Source: a virus. From it: a stretch of 44,970 nucleotides of DNA. The notes beneath the pieces are model-generated. The model saw only the letters and a program-made list of their open reading frames with translations, did not search any database and was not told the DNA's origin. The stretch spans positions 1 through 44,970 of IMG/VR virus record IMGVR_UViG_3300033141_001796; one strand, written 5' to 3'. A program made the position numbers and the translations under genes. Below, one piece after another: positions 8,076 through 16,782 of the stretch (its first letter is position 1; each line of letters begins with the position of its first letter).

Positions 8076-9686
8076 TTACCTAACTCTGGCTTCCCAGTGA
8101 TATGCTTCGCCGTTGTCGGCAGTAATGTATATGTTAGTAGCATCGGCTGCAGCACTTTGATAGCCGTTGACATTAGATGAGTCGCCAGAGATAATCACTA
8201 TAGTAGGTGTTGCTGACAACCCATGAGCAATTGTTTGCTGAGCACCTGTGCCAGTTGAGCTACCAGAGTTTTCAGTAACGTAACCAAGATTATTTTTAAT
8301 AACTACAGTGGATGACAAAGTCGCTCCATTAGAAATAGCTCCAGTAACATTATTACGGCAGTCATTATTGGCAACTAAAACTCCGCTGTGAGTCGAGCCA
8401 ACAATAGCAATACCGTAGCCTTGCGAGTTTGTCCAGTCCGCTGAATTATCGTATCCAGAGCGACAATTAGTAATTGTAAAATTGTTCACTCCATTCGCAA
8501 CTGCTATTCCGTGATATGTCCCAGATGCTCCATTTGAATTCCCTGAAAGATGACAGCCAAGTATGTCGTAGAAATCGCCAGCCGATATGTTTATTCCAGA
8601 CTTACCATTGCTTACAGACCGGCAGGCAATCATTCTCACAGTTTTAATAGTTCCGCCATTTTCGTCAAAGATGAAACCCTGATTAGTATTATTTCCTGCC
8701 CAGCAGTTGACAAAGAATAGCGACTCAACAACACCTGCTGGATAAATATATGCTCCAATATATCCAGTATCAAAATAACAGTTGGTGAAATATCCCCAGC
8801 GAACCTGGTCATCTGCCACTGGGTCAATTTTTAGTCCATTTAAGCAGTGAAAAGTATCAGTTGCAATTATGTTATATCCACCGCCTGCGTCTGCACTGAC
8901 CTGACCACCTTGAAGTCTTATACCAGCCAAGCACTTAGCACTTGAACCTTCACCAGATATTTCAGTATTTACTATATGCAGTTCAGATAACATATCCTTC
9001 TGCCAGATACCAATGCCATTAGTCTTCACTATATGGCGAAGTGTGCAGTTGTTTATGTAAATCCTGAACGGAAGATTAGCTGTCTCTGCTGCTCCTGTTC
9101 CATCATTGTGGATATAAATACCATAATACTGGTCTTCAATCCAAACATTATCAACAACTGTCCAAGCTGTAGCATCAAGGTCTATTGCAGCTCCAGCCGT
9201 TTTAGTTACACTAGCCTTAATCGATAGGCTCCTAATCGAGTTGCGTTCTATTTTTCCACTAGTTCCGTCGCCAAACTCAAAGGCGTTTATTGCCGCTGCA
9301 GCAACAAGAATGATTGATACTCCGATGCCAAGACCAGCAATATGTATATCGCTGCTGCTAATTATTAGTGCAGTTGTAATTTTGTATAGCCCCTTTGGAA
9401 AAAATACTATGCCACCGCCAGCAGCCTCAGCTGCGTCAATTGCTGCCTGAATAGCTACAGTATCGTCAGTTGAACCGTCTCCAGTTGCTCCAAACGCCTT
9501 GACATCAAACCAAGGGCCTCGAGTGACCACATCACCAGCAACGATTAAGTCGCCGCCAACTCTAAGCACACCTTGAAGAGCAGCAGTCAACAAGCCCTCA
9601 AGAGCTGACAAGTAGTCCTTAACGTCCTTTGGCATGCTGTCTGGCATCCTAGGAAACACAAGAGATTGTCGAGCTTCATCAGCCAT
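8076..9686 (-). CDS. Tailspike with pectate-lyase-type right-handed beta-helix
   Basis: A 536-residue protein. Residues 59-110 (WFDVKAFGATGDGSTDD, then AIQAAIDAAEAAGGGIVFFPKGLYKI) are the classic entry of the Pectate_lyase_3 beta-helix fold of phage tailspikes. The central part shows repeated N/G/I rungs (IYINNCTLRH, FTITNCRSGY, VLVANNDCRN). The C-terminal 75 residues, from GTGAQQTIAHGLSATPTIVI, look like the small beta domain that ends many phage fibres. The likely role is binding, and perhaps cleaving, a host surface polysaccharide. Residues 1-58 would attach it to the tail. Its start overlaps the stop of the hub gene by one base. Confidence 0.8.
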   Translation of the reverse strand: MADEARQSLVFPRMPDSMPKDVKDYLSALEGLLTAALQGVLRVGGDLIVAGDVVTRGPWFDVKAFGATGDGSTDDTVAIQAAIDAAEAAGGGIVFFPKGLYKITTALIISSSDIHIAGLGIGVSIILVAAAAINAFEFGDGTSGKIERNSIRSLSIKASVTKTAGAAIDLDATAWTVVDNVWIEDQYYGIYIHNDGTGAAETANLPFRIYINNCTLRHIVKTNGIGIWQKDMLSELHIVNTEISGEGSSAKCLAGIRLQGGQVSADAGGGYNIIATDTFHCLNGLKIDPVADDQVRWGYFTNCYFDTGYIGAYIYPAGVVESLFFVNCWAGNNTNQGFIFDENGGTIKTVRMIACRSVSNGKSGINISAGDFYDILGCHLSGNSNGASGTYHGIAVANGVNNFTITNCRSGYDNSADWTNSQGYGIAIVGSTHSGVLVANNDCRNNVTGAISNGATLSSTVVIKNNLGYVTENSGSSTGTGAQQTIAHGLSATPTIVIISGDSSNVNGYQSAAADATNIYITADNGEAYHWEARVR

Positions 9687-11281
9687 CAGTCTCGCTCCGT
9701 TAACAGAACAACTTTACATCTAATCGCACTTCGTAGTTTAATATCTTTATCAGAGTATTGATAAAGCTTAAATCGAATCCGTCTGCTAACAACATCCAAT
9801 GGCAGTCGATACGTCGTCCAATCGCTGGACAATGAAACCGGCGAGTCCGATAGTTCTGTCCAAGTCTCGCCGCCATCAGTTGAGTAGAAAACCTGCACAG
9901 TTGAATTAGATATATCAGCTTTAGCAACAAAACTAACCCATTCCCAGCGACCAAAGTGTTCTTCTTTATCAACAGTTGCATCAAGTGATTGATACTCACA
10001 CGCGATGTTAGCATCATCGTCTTGTCCGCCAGCATCGTCCAACTGCATCACGTAGCCATCATCTGTGATAAAGCACGCTAGTGAGTATCCAGATTGACCA
10101 GATGACGCGTCGCAGTAAAAACTTTGCTCATCGCAATACTCATCAGCCCATCGAGCATCATCGCAATACCAAGTATACTGATTAGAGAAAACTGCTAACG
10201 CTCTAACCGAGTCTGCAAACTCGTGATATTCCCAGTGTTTTCGATAGTAGTTGTATGCGAAAACCGCCTTTGGATAATCCTCACCTGAACGTGGGATTGC
10301 AAAGTATACACATCGCTTACTTACATCGCGACCTGCTACGATGCGAGCAGTTTTAGTAGAGTCCAGCATGTCAAACAAATAGCCATTTACTTCTAAACCA
10401 ATAGATGTTAGATAAGTGCCTCCAGCGTATGCATAGATTTCTTGATTTTTACCAAGGAAATAATGCACATTATCAAGAGCTACAAGAGCTCGCTGGCCAA
10501 TAATGCTAGTCTTATAAATAACAGACGGAAACTCAAAAATAACCGGCTGGCCGTAATAACGAGCAACTGCAATGCTCTCTGCTGAATATAGTATCATATC
10601 TTGTCCGAGCTTAGCGGGTCGGAGCAACTCGCCAACAGAGTCAGTTAGCGTCGCTCCGCCAGACGTTCCATCGGAAAAGTTGTCAACATCGCCAGCGCTG
10701 GCAAACGCTAATGAGCGAACGTTATTAGCGCCGTTGTTGTAGTTAATCAAAAATAGATGATTCCAAAACTCCGCTACCTCTTTGCAATGTGAGAAGCTCG
10801 GATAGCCGTGCGACAGTACTTTGAACTTATCATCTGAATGGCCTTCAAAATACTGCAAATCGTCAACATTGTTAGTAATTATCAATGCAGTTCCGCCATT
10901 ATTGCTGAACTCCGATGTATCGTGCGCTACGCAAAAAGCCCAGATATTATCAACATCGCCGGTAAAGTTACCAGCCGCCGGCGTTATGTCGTCCCATTCG
11001 TCAGATGAGCTATTGTAGTGATACGCTTTAGTCGTAGTTAACGCGATTAGATGCGTGGTTCCTCTGGCGTCTGTATAACTAATCAACGCACCGCCAGTTC
11101 CGCTGAGTGGCAAATTGCTACCAAGCTGCGTATATCCCATTCGCTTTCTAATGCCCCAAGGCTCAACAATGAAGTTTTTCATAAAAGGCGAGTAGGCCAC
11201 ATTGACAGTAGTTGGCTCAATTTCAGTATTAAGACCATCAGTAGCTATCGGCAAATTAACATAAACCGCACTGCTAGGCAT
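9686..11281 (-). CDS. Tail hub / tubular protein B-like structural protein
   Basis: A 531-residue protein from the ATG at 11281 (GAGGAGA lies about seven bases upstream; a longer frame back to 11350 lacks such a signal and would run through the preceding small gene). Repeated beta-sheet blocks with W, Y and D (HLIALTTTKAYHYN, EIYAYAGGTYLTS, VFAYNYYRKHWEYHEF) suggest a propeller, like P22 gp10 or T7 gp12-type tail proteins. The N-terminus (PTTVNVAYSPFMKNFIVEPWGIRKRMGY) recalls the openings of such proteins. It lies between the adaptor region and the tailspike, as expected for the distal tail tube or hub. Confidence 0.6.
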   Translation of the reverse strand: MPSSAVYVNLPIATDGLNTEIEPTTVNVAYSPFMKNFIVEPWGIRKRMGYTQLGSNLPLSGTGGALISYTDARGTTHLIALTTTKAYHYNSSSDEWDDITPAAGNFTGDVDNIWAFCVAHDTSEFSNNGGTALIITNNVDDLQYFEGHSDDKFKVLSHGYPSFSHCKEVAEFWNHLFLINYNNGANNVRSLAFASAGDVDNFSDGTSGGATLTDSVGELLRPAKLGQDMILYSAESIAVARYYGQPVIFEFPSVIYKTSIIGQRALVALDNVHYFLGKNQEIYAYAGGTYLTSIGLEVNGYLFDMLDSTKTARIVAGRDVSKRCVYFAIPRSGEDYPKAVFAYNYYRKHWEYHEFADSVRALAVFSNQYTWYCDDARWADEYCDEQSFYCDASSGQSGYSLACFITDDGYVMQLDDAGGQDDDANIACEYQSLDATVDKEEHFGRWEWVSFVAKADISNSTVQVFYSTDGGETWTELSDSPVSLSSDWTTYRLPLDVVSRRIRFKLYQYSDKDIKLRSAIRCKVVLLTERD

Positions 11282-11441
11282 GCCATATCTCCTCATCATC
11301 TGGCTGTTCAGCCTTATGCTTCTCAATGACTTGACGCAGCTTGAGACCAATTGCTAAGTTGCGACCGCCAGTTACGTGTCCAGCTGGCAACCGACGCTTA
11401 GTCTTTCGACGCCTGGCCAGTCCGCTTATTTGATTAGTCAT
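11274..11441 (-). CDS. Small basic protein, 55 aa
   Basis: The ATG at 11441 shares one base with the stop of the upstream gene (TAATG) and the frame ends at 11274, overlapping the hub gene by 8 bp. AAAGGA precedes the start. The product begins MTNQISGLARRRKTKRRLPAG and ends with an acidic tail QPDDEEIWHA. Tight overlaps on both sides argue that it is a real, translationally coupled gene. The function is unknown. Confidence 0.65.
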   Translation of the reverse strand: MTNQISGLARRRKTKRRLPAGHVTGGRNLAIGLKLRQVIEKHKAEQPDDEEIWHA

Positions 11442-12445
11442 TATCCTTTTATCTCCGTTATAGTTATGCTTGATACGCCAGCTGTGCTAAAGAGACCGTT
11501 GAATGTGCAAGTTCCAGAAGGCGAACCAGCTCGGACTTTGAATGTAATTTCATCAGTCGTTCCGGCGTCCATAAAGTAACGAACTATAACTGTCATCGTA
11601 GCAAGGTCTGTAGCATCGGTGTCAGCAACGCTAACAGCTAACGCATCAGCATCGCTATCTTTGAACAAAGCAGCAATTCCTTGAGCACCGTTGCTTGTTC
11701 CTAGCAAGACAACTGCTTCAATTAAAAGCTTATTTGTAGCACTTGTCGGTGTAATAGCAAGAGTCATTACCTCCTGTCCTTCAGTATTCTGTGGAATAGT
11801 ATCATCCAGCGGTATAGCTCCGCTAAGTGTTGCCTTAGTTGCCGTCTGCGTATTTACAATCTGAACAATTCCATGAGCATCTACATATTTTTTGCTAGCA
11901 ATATGACTATCCTCAGTCGGCGGGTCTAAAATTGCTACTTGTATTTTAGCGTCCGTTGCCGGCTCGCTCAATGCCAGTTGTCCAGTTAGCGGCGTTGTGT
12001 CTATTTGACCAACGTGAATAGCTTGACCAGCGAGAGTTCCGCTGGCTAGGTTAACTATATTATGACTATTAGCATTGATGTCTTCATCAGCTTTAACTCT
12101 CCCGACTCTAACATGTTGCCAACTGGTAGATACACCTGCTGCAGTTGCGACAAATACGCGGAGCTCGTTACTTGCTGCAGTATTTACAGCAATCCGACCA
12201 TCATCGGATGTAGCAGACGTATCGAGATTGTTTGCTTCTGGGTCAGTAGTCGGCAAACCACTTTGTAGATAAACACGAGCTGAGCCTTTTAGATGCTGAC
12301 CGCCGGCGTTATCAGTCGATGGAGTTACGTGCTCTTTAGCTATGATTATTTTAGCTGACGATTTGACGTCTCTAATCTTCTGCGGCACATCGCCTATTTT
12401 AGTATGGTCAATCGGCTTAGTTACATCCCAATCATTTTCCGCCAT
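11441..12445 (-). CDS. Structural protein, probable tail fibre or baseplate-like component
   Basis: A 334-residue protein, start supported by GGAGG. The composition is fibre-like: rich in T, A, S, D and N with few basic residues. The N-terminus (DWDVTKPIDHTKIGDVPQKIRDVKSSAK) recalls the start of phage fibre or decoration proteins, and HIASKKYVDAHG is a short motif often seen in tail fibres. The C-terminal 120 residues predict a beta-sandwich (MTLAITPTSATNKLLIEAVVLLG to CTFNGLFSTAGVSSITITEIKG). It overlaps the coiled-coil gene by 14 bp. Confidence 0.6.
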   Translation of the reverse strand: MAENDWDVTKPIDHTKIGDVPQKIRDVKSSAKIIIAKEHVTPSTDNAGGQHLKGSARVYLQSGLPTTDPEANNLDTSATSDDGRIAVNTAASNELRVFVATAAGVSTSWQHVRVGRVKADEDINANSHNIVNLASGTLAGQAIHVGQIDTTPLTGQLALSEPATDAKIQVAILDPPTEDSHIASKKYVDAHGIVQIVNTQTATKATLSGAIPLDDTIPQNTEGQEVMTLAITPTSATNKLLIEAVVLLGTSNGAQGIAALFKDSDADALAVSVADTDATDLATMTVIVRYFMDAGTTDEITFKVRAGSPSGTCTFNGLFSTAGVSSITITEIKG

Positions 12446-12632
12446 TCTGCTTATCCTCCAAATGGTTTAGACTAAGCTCAATCGCGTTAAGAGCATTGCG
12501 TGCAGTAAACAGTCGACTTTCAGCTTGGTCTAATAGACCTTGAATTCTACTAACCTCAAGTTCCAGCTTTGCTATCGATAGATTTAAGTTGTTCGATGTT
12601 TGAACAACTGAATTTTTTCTCTTCTTGCTCAT
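12432..12632 (-). CDS. Small coiled-coil protein, 66 aa
   Basis: A short helical protein with heptad-like leucines (LSIAKLELEVSRIQGLLDQAESRLFTARNALNAIELSLNHLED). Lys/Arg-rich start (MSKKRKN). It lies between the adaptor and a fibre-like protein and overlaps the latter by 14 bp. The function is unknown; a tail assembly role would be a guess. Its codons for VVQTSNN contain a copy of the dispersed palindrome. Confidence 0.6.
   Translation of the reverse strand: MSKKRKNSVVQTSNNLNLSIAKLELEVSRIQGLLDQAESRLFTARNALNAIELSLNHLEDKQNGGK
12587..12609. repeat. Dispersed palindrome, copy 2 (inside a coding region)
   Basis: AGTTGTTC (12587-12594) and GAACAACT (12602-12609) form a perfect 8-bp inverted repeat that extends inward by one G-T and one A-T pair. 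The core differs at one position from the intergenic copies, as might be expected under coding constraint. Confidence 0.5.
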
Positions 12633-12635
12633 TGC

Positions 12636-13379
12636 TTAATACCAAGTTCTTATATTTCCGTAGTCATCGTGGCCAGAGATTAAGTTCTCAACAGATAAAC
12701 CTTTGTCTAATCTTTCGCGCTCATATCGCTCAGCCTTGAACTCTTCAGACAAATCAATTTTATCAGTATTTATTGCGTGCAGCAGCGTTCCGCCGATGAC
12801 ACCAGCGTCCCACTTAGGACCTAATGCCAGCGATTTCCAAAATGCGTAGCTGTCCATTTGCTGCAGAGACAAAAAGACAAAGGCAGTTACATACTGAGTA
12901 ACAAATGTATCGAGGATAGTAATTGGACACGCAGTTGAGTCATCAGTAAACGATTGCTCAGTTGTTACTACGAGCCTTAGCGACAATCCGCTGTCTGCGG
13001 GTCGGTTAAGCAAAATCTCTGTTCCCCAGCGAAGACCAAATTCTGGCCAGCCTTTCTGGTTGTCCGATGCGTTAACTACATTTCTGTCCCACCAAGTCCG
13101 GTCTTTCATAACTAGCGGAGCATATCTATCTGCGTCGGACTCGATTATCCTAGCAGATACTACGTGAATTAAGTTACTAATTGACGATATATCAACCGAT
13201 GTTGCATCCTCAGTAATCGAAAAATCACTTGGTTGCGACCGAGCGTCTCGGAATGGATGAGCATTGCAGGCGACCTTTAGTGCCTCGTTGCATAGACTCT
13301 CAATGAGCCCTGCTTTTTCTGTCCCACGACCGGTATTATAGTCAACTGCTGTTTTTATTTGAGCTCTTGTTTTTGCCAT
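12636..13379 (-). CDS. Head-to-tail adaptor / tail tubular protein A-like
   Basis: A 247-residue protein. An N-terminal helical pair (AQIKTAVDYNTGRGTEKAGLIESLCNEALKVACNAHPF), a beta-rich middle and a C-terminal helical region (FVTQYVTAFVFLSLQQMDSYAFW, FKAERYERERLDKGLS) fit connector/adaptor proteins that bind under the portal of short-tailed phages. Position between the capsid side and the tail hub agrees. No diagnostic motif exists, so this is a fold and context guess. Confidence 0.5.
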   Translation of the reverse strand: MAKTRAQIKTAVDYNTGRGTEKAGLIESLCNEALKVACNAHPFRDARSQPSDFSITEDATSVDISSISNLIHVVSARIIESDADRYAPLVMKDRTWWDRNVVNASDNQKGWPEFGLRWGTEILLNRPADSGLSLRLVVTTEQSFTDDSTACPITILDTFVTQYVTAFVFLSLQQMDSYAFWKSLALGPKWDAGVIGGTLLHAINTDKIDLSEEFKAERYERERLDKGLSVENLISGHDDYGNIRTWY

Positions 13380-13382
13380 TTG

Positions 13383-13562
13383 TTATTGCTCCAAATCGCT
13401 AATAGACCTCGATTCAACTAGTTTCGCTTTAGCTTCTTGCAGTAGCTTTCGCAGAACTATATCTGCGTGCCACTGAATCTCGCGAGTGATTTCTTCTTTT
13501 GTCCTGCCGAGGATTTTAGCTGCTTTTATATGTTCACTGGTTATTTCTACATCTATATTCAT
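13383..13562 (-). CDS. Small helical protein, 59 aa
   Basis: ATG at 13562 with GGAG a few bases upstream and stop at 13383. The product is MNIDVEITSEHIKAAKILGR followed by charged helices (EEITREIQWHADIVLRKLLQEAKAKLVESRSI). It fills the gap between the LamG gene and the adaptor gene. The function is unknown. Confidence 0.65.
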   Translation of the reverse strand: MNIDVEITSEHIKAAKILGRTKEEITREIQWHADIVLRKLLQEAKAKLVESRSISDLEQ

Positions 13563-13570
13563 TTTGTCTC

Positions 13571-15562
13571 CTATAACGCTGTGCCTAATTTATTGGCAGT
13601 GTATTCAAAAAAGTTTCCGTGCATTTCTACCGTTCCTGAAATTGTATCATTTTCACTTGCACTTAATCTTGTTATTCTCCAAAACATAGCTTTATCGTTT
13701 GCGCCTGGAGCATCTATACCTGTTACTTCTTCAATCACTAAACCATTACTTGTAGAAGATGCCGTGCTTGTTACAGTTAAGGTTTCTTGTGCTCCCGCTG
13801 TTGTATCGCTATTCGCTCCGACATATAAGTACTCAAACTGCCATTCACAATTCCCTGGGCTAACTCCGTCTGCACTCCAACCTATGTAGAAACTTGGTGC
13901 AACTGTTATGTCCATATCAGCAGGCAGTTTTACACTACCACTTACTGTTTGTTGATTTGACTCTATTGCATCATCAAATTGCCAAGCTCCTTTTAATCCG
14001 TGTAATACAAATGTTGCTGGTTTTTCTCCAGGTGCTTTTATTCCACCAGCACTTATGTAAATGTTTTTTATTACTCTTGCGTTGCCTGTCATTGTTTGAA
14101 CGCCGGTAGATGAGAATAAAGTTTCATTTGTTCCATCGCCTATTTCAGCCTCACCAGTTATAATTTTGTTAAAATGGCCGTAGTTTTTTACACTGCTTTC
14201 ATACAGTCTTCTGATTTCAGCTGCTGATAATGCCCTGTTGTAAAATCTTATATCATCGATTTTACAGTCTTCCATTGTGTAAGTAGAGTCGCCGAACTGC
14301 CAGACCCAGTTTGCCGTGCAGGTTCCAGTATGGTCTTGCTCATCCTTCTGGACACCATTTATGTATAGTCTAATTTTGCCGGCAGAAGAGTCATAAACGC
14401 CGGCAATTTGAAACCACTGGTTTTTGAATAAGTTTGCTTCTGTTACTGCCGGTCTTGTCTTTGTTCCGGTTGTCTCGTGTTTCCACTGCAGCTTGGATAA
14501 TGCCTTGTAGTAAAATAGTGAGAAATGGTCATTTGAAGTCCATAGGATACGAGGATAAGAGTCTGTCGACTCAGATGGCAATGCAGTTGGGTTAATCCAT
14601 AGGGAAAATGACATACTGCCTGTAAGGTCGAGAGTATTATTGTTATTAGTTACTGATACATAATCACTTGTAGAGTAGGACAGATTTAATACATCCTCTG
14701 AAACAGATGCACTATTTTGCAGAGTCCCATCATTGCCGTTGCCTGAGCTGTCCTTCGCTTCTCCATTATTGAACAGCCACCAGCCGACAAGAGAACTTTC
14801 GACAAATGATTTAGCCGTTAATGTTCCAGATGTAGTATCATCACCATTGTTTATTAGGTAGTCTGAGTGAGCCTGACTATTGTCTCTTGAGTGGTTATAA
14901 GCATCATCCCACTCGCTTTGTGTGCAGCTTGTTCCCAAGGTAACGCCGTCTATTGTTCCACCGTCTATGTTGACAGTAGTTACAGTTCCTAAATCAGCAA
15001 TGGTTACGCCTGCGTTAGTCCAGTCCTGCTTCATAGCTGTTATCTTCAAGTCAGCAAACTTTGCATCACCAGAATAACAGTTTATGTAAGCATTGCCTTG
15101 GTCAACATTGGATGCCTGCAAATTGTTATCAAACACTATATCAAAGAAATCATTCATATAGACATACGCATACTGCATCGGATTAGGATGCCACTTTATA
15201 AATCCTCCTCTGTTATCTGAAGGCGCACCAGAACCTATACCGTGCAGCTCAAGGCCTACTTGGTTTGTTTTATTGTTATTGACAACCAGAGCTTCACCTA
15301 CAGTCAAACTATTGTCAACTGACGATGCATAAGTGCTAACCGTCTTGTTAACTGCATCAACTCCGAGCAGTAGATTACTGCCCGATGCGTCTCGCATCTC
15401 GACAAAGTTAGTCTTGTCCGTTCCTGGTTGTATCTTGACTGTATTCCTAGTTGAGCGGATTGGCCAGTAGCTATACCTACCGCGACCATCGAAGCCAAAC
15501 GCAACTGTTACAGCAAAAGCGATAATAGCTATTATTGTATATTTAGTTATTTTAGTAACCAC
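13571..15562 (-). CDS. LamG/concanavalin A-like domain protein with N-terminal signal or membrane segment
   Basis: A 663-residue protein with a GTG start at 15562 (GAGGTG upstream; start overlaps the previous stop by 11 bp). Residues about 258-450 form a LamG-like jelly roll: SLVGWWLFNNGEAKDSSGNG, then FSLWINPT, WFQIAGVYDSSAGKIRLYING, and the closing IDDIRFYNRALSAAEIRRLYE. Such domains bind carbohydrates. Residues 6-24 (TKYTIIAIIAFAVTVAFGF) are a hydrophobic stretch after two lysines and look like a signal peptide or membrane anchor, odd for a virion fibre. The AT-rich wording and codon choice differ somewhat from neighbouring genes. Probable receptor-binding or host-surface protein. Confidence 0.65.
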   Translation of the reverse strand: MVTKITKYTIIAIIAFAVTVAFGFDGRGRYSYWPIRSTRNTVKIQPGTDKTNFVEMRDASGSNLLLGVDAVNKTVSTYASSVDNSLTVGEALVVNNNKTNQVGLELHGIGSGAPSDNRGGFIKWHPNPMQYAYVYMNDFFDIVFDNNLQASNVDQGNAYINCYSGDAKFADLKITAMKQDWTNAGVTIADLGTVTTVNIDGGTIDGVTLGTSCTQSEWDDAYNHSRDNSQAHSDYLINNGDDTTSGTLTAKSFVESSLVGWWLFNNGEAKDSSGNGNDGTLQNSASVSEDVLNLSYSTSDYVSVTNNNNTLDLTGSMSFSLWINPTALPSESTDSYPRILWTSNDHFSLFYYKALSKLQWKHETTGTKTRPAVTEANLFKNQWFQIAGVYDSSAGKIRLYINGVQKDEQDHTGTCTANWVWQFGDSTYTMEDCKIDDIRFYNRALSAAEIRRLYESSVKNYGHFNKIITGEAEIGDGTNETLFSSTGVQTMTGNARVIKNIYISAGGIKAPGEKPATFVLHGLKGAWQFDDAIESNQQTVSGSVKLPADMDITVAPSFYIGWSADGVSPGNCEWQFEYLYVGANSDTTAGAQETLTVTSTASSTSNGLVIEEVTGIDAPGANDKAMFWRITRLSASENDTISGTVEMHGNFFEYTANKLGTAL

Positions 15563-16103
15563 TTACTTGCACCTCACAATCCTCGTCAAACGTGCCGTAG
15601 CCGTGAAAGACAATTAAGTTTACGCCACCTAAGTCAACTTTCATTATTGCGACGTGGTCATCACCTGGCGATGCTACATACACCCCGTGGTCGGATACGT
15701 CATTGCTGACATTGATTGTGTCAGCAAAGAGTTTAGTTGCACCTACGTTAGCTTGCTGCCCGCAAACTACATCAAGCGTGCATAGACGCTGCAGCTCAAC
15801 ATCTGCATCTACATCGAGCCGAGGGTCAGAAGCTATCCTGCCTACCCATACATCTATATCTACGTCCGCAAGGTTAGTAGACAATAGAAACCGAGCGAGC
15901 AGTGAGTTAATGCCGTAAGGCACTAGCCAATAGACTGCATTGTCTAATGATTTAATAAACTGAAACGTCCGCTCAGTTGTCCCAAGTGCTGAGTCCGCCG
16001 CTGCTGCGGTTGCATCTATTGTGCCTTTAGAAATCCAAGGTAGCTGTAGCGTATGCAAGATAACGTTCTGTGCGTGCCGTTTGCTTGCATATCTATTAGC
16101 CAT
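15552..16103 (-). CDS. Virion-associated protein, 183 aa
   Basis: An acidic protein with predicted beta strands and many V, D and A residues (DVDIDVWVGRIASDPRLDVDADVELQRL; DHVAIMKVDLGGVNLIVFHGYGTFDEDCEVQVSGY). ATG at 16103 overlaps the stop of the preceding gene by one base, with AAGGA upstream. The family is not recognised; the position among capsid and tail genes suggests a structural part. Confidence 0.55.
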   Translation of the reverse strand: MANRYASKRHAQNVILHTLQLPWISKGTIDATAAAADSALGTTERTFQFIKSLDNAVYWLVPYGINSLLARFLLSTNLADVDIDVWVGRIASDPRLDVDADVELQRLCTLDVVCGQQANVGATKLFADTINVSNDVSDHGVYVASPGDDHVAIMKVDLGGVNLIVFHGYGTFDEDCEVQVSGY

Positions 16104-16462
16104 TAGATAGTAAATCCTTCAGCTATTACGTTTACCGGCGCGTTGGCGCCTGCTTTCACCTTAAGAGCACCAGACAGTTTAATCGGCCTAATCAATCGAA
16201 TGTCGATGAAGCCGCCATACTCATCAGTTGTCATCTCATAAGGCCCGAAAATCGGCGTAGAGTCATCATTGATAGTAATAGTTGTTGCATCCTGGTCGCA
16301 TATAATCATAACATGCTCAAGATACAAATTTCCACTCGACGGAGCCGCCTTAACTGTCAGATTGCCAGTTGTATCTGCATCTTTGCTATACATCGATGCA
16401 CACCAAAAGGTCTTTTGAGGATGCGTCTGCGGAACAGTAATTGAGTTATCTACTTGAGCCAT
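16103..16462 (-). CDS. Small structural protein, beta-rich, 119 aa
   Basis: ATG at 16462 with AGGAG upstream. The sequence alternates hydrophobic and polar residues (SGNLYLEHVMIICDQDATTITINDDSTPIFGPYEM; KLSGALKVKAGANAPVNVIAEGFTI), consistent with a small beta-sandwich such as a capsid or tail decoration protein. The family is not recognised. Confidence 0.55.
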   Translation of the reverse strand: MAQVDNSITVPQTHPQKTFWCASMYSKDADTTGNLTVKAAPSSGNLYLEHVMIICDQDATTITINDDSTPIFGPYEMTTDEYGGFIDIRLIRPIKLSGALKVKAGANAPVNVIAEGFTI

Positions 16463-16476
16463 CTAATTATCTCCTA

Positions 16477-16782
16477 TTAAGCGTGCATCTGAATAAAAGT
16501 TGCAGCAGTCGCGGCAGCCGGAGCAACTGAGCAAACAAAAACTTCATCAGTGTCGAGTCTGTATGCTAAATCGCCAACAGACACTGGATAACTGTCTTGA
16601 CTGCCAGCGTCTACAGCTGGGTCAGCACTAGTCGCAACCCAGATGTGTCGCTTAAAATGGCTAATGTTAAGCGAGCTCTTCTGGTTAGCTGTAGTTGTCA
16701 TACTACTACCTCGCTGCAACCGCTGTAGAATCTTACTAAGCACACGACTGCCATTTCTCGGAACTACTAATGTATCAGCCAT
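16477..16782 (-). CDS. Small structural-type protein, 101 aa
   Basis: ATG at 16782 preceded by AAGGAG; overlaps the end of the aminotransferase gene by 8 bp, so the two are translationally coupled. The C-terminal half (DPAVDAGSQDSYPVSVGDLAYRLDTDEVFVCSVAPAAATAATFIQMHA) resembles short phage proteins that describe an initial value of a property along the virion surface, but this is only an impression. The function is unknown. Confidence 0.5.
   Translation of the reverse strand: MADTLVVPRNGSRVLSKILQRLQRGSSMTTTANQKSSLNISHFKRHIWVATSADPAVDAGSQDSYPVSVGDLAYRLDTDEVFVCSVAPAAATAATFIQMHA

Noticed and set aside
11282-11350. N-terminal extension of the tail hub protein back to 11350
   Set aside because: The extension overlaps a coupled small gene, and a better start signal precedes the ATG at 11281.
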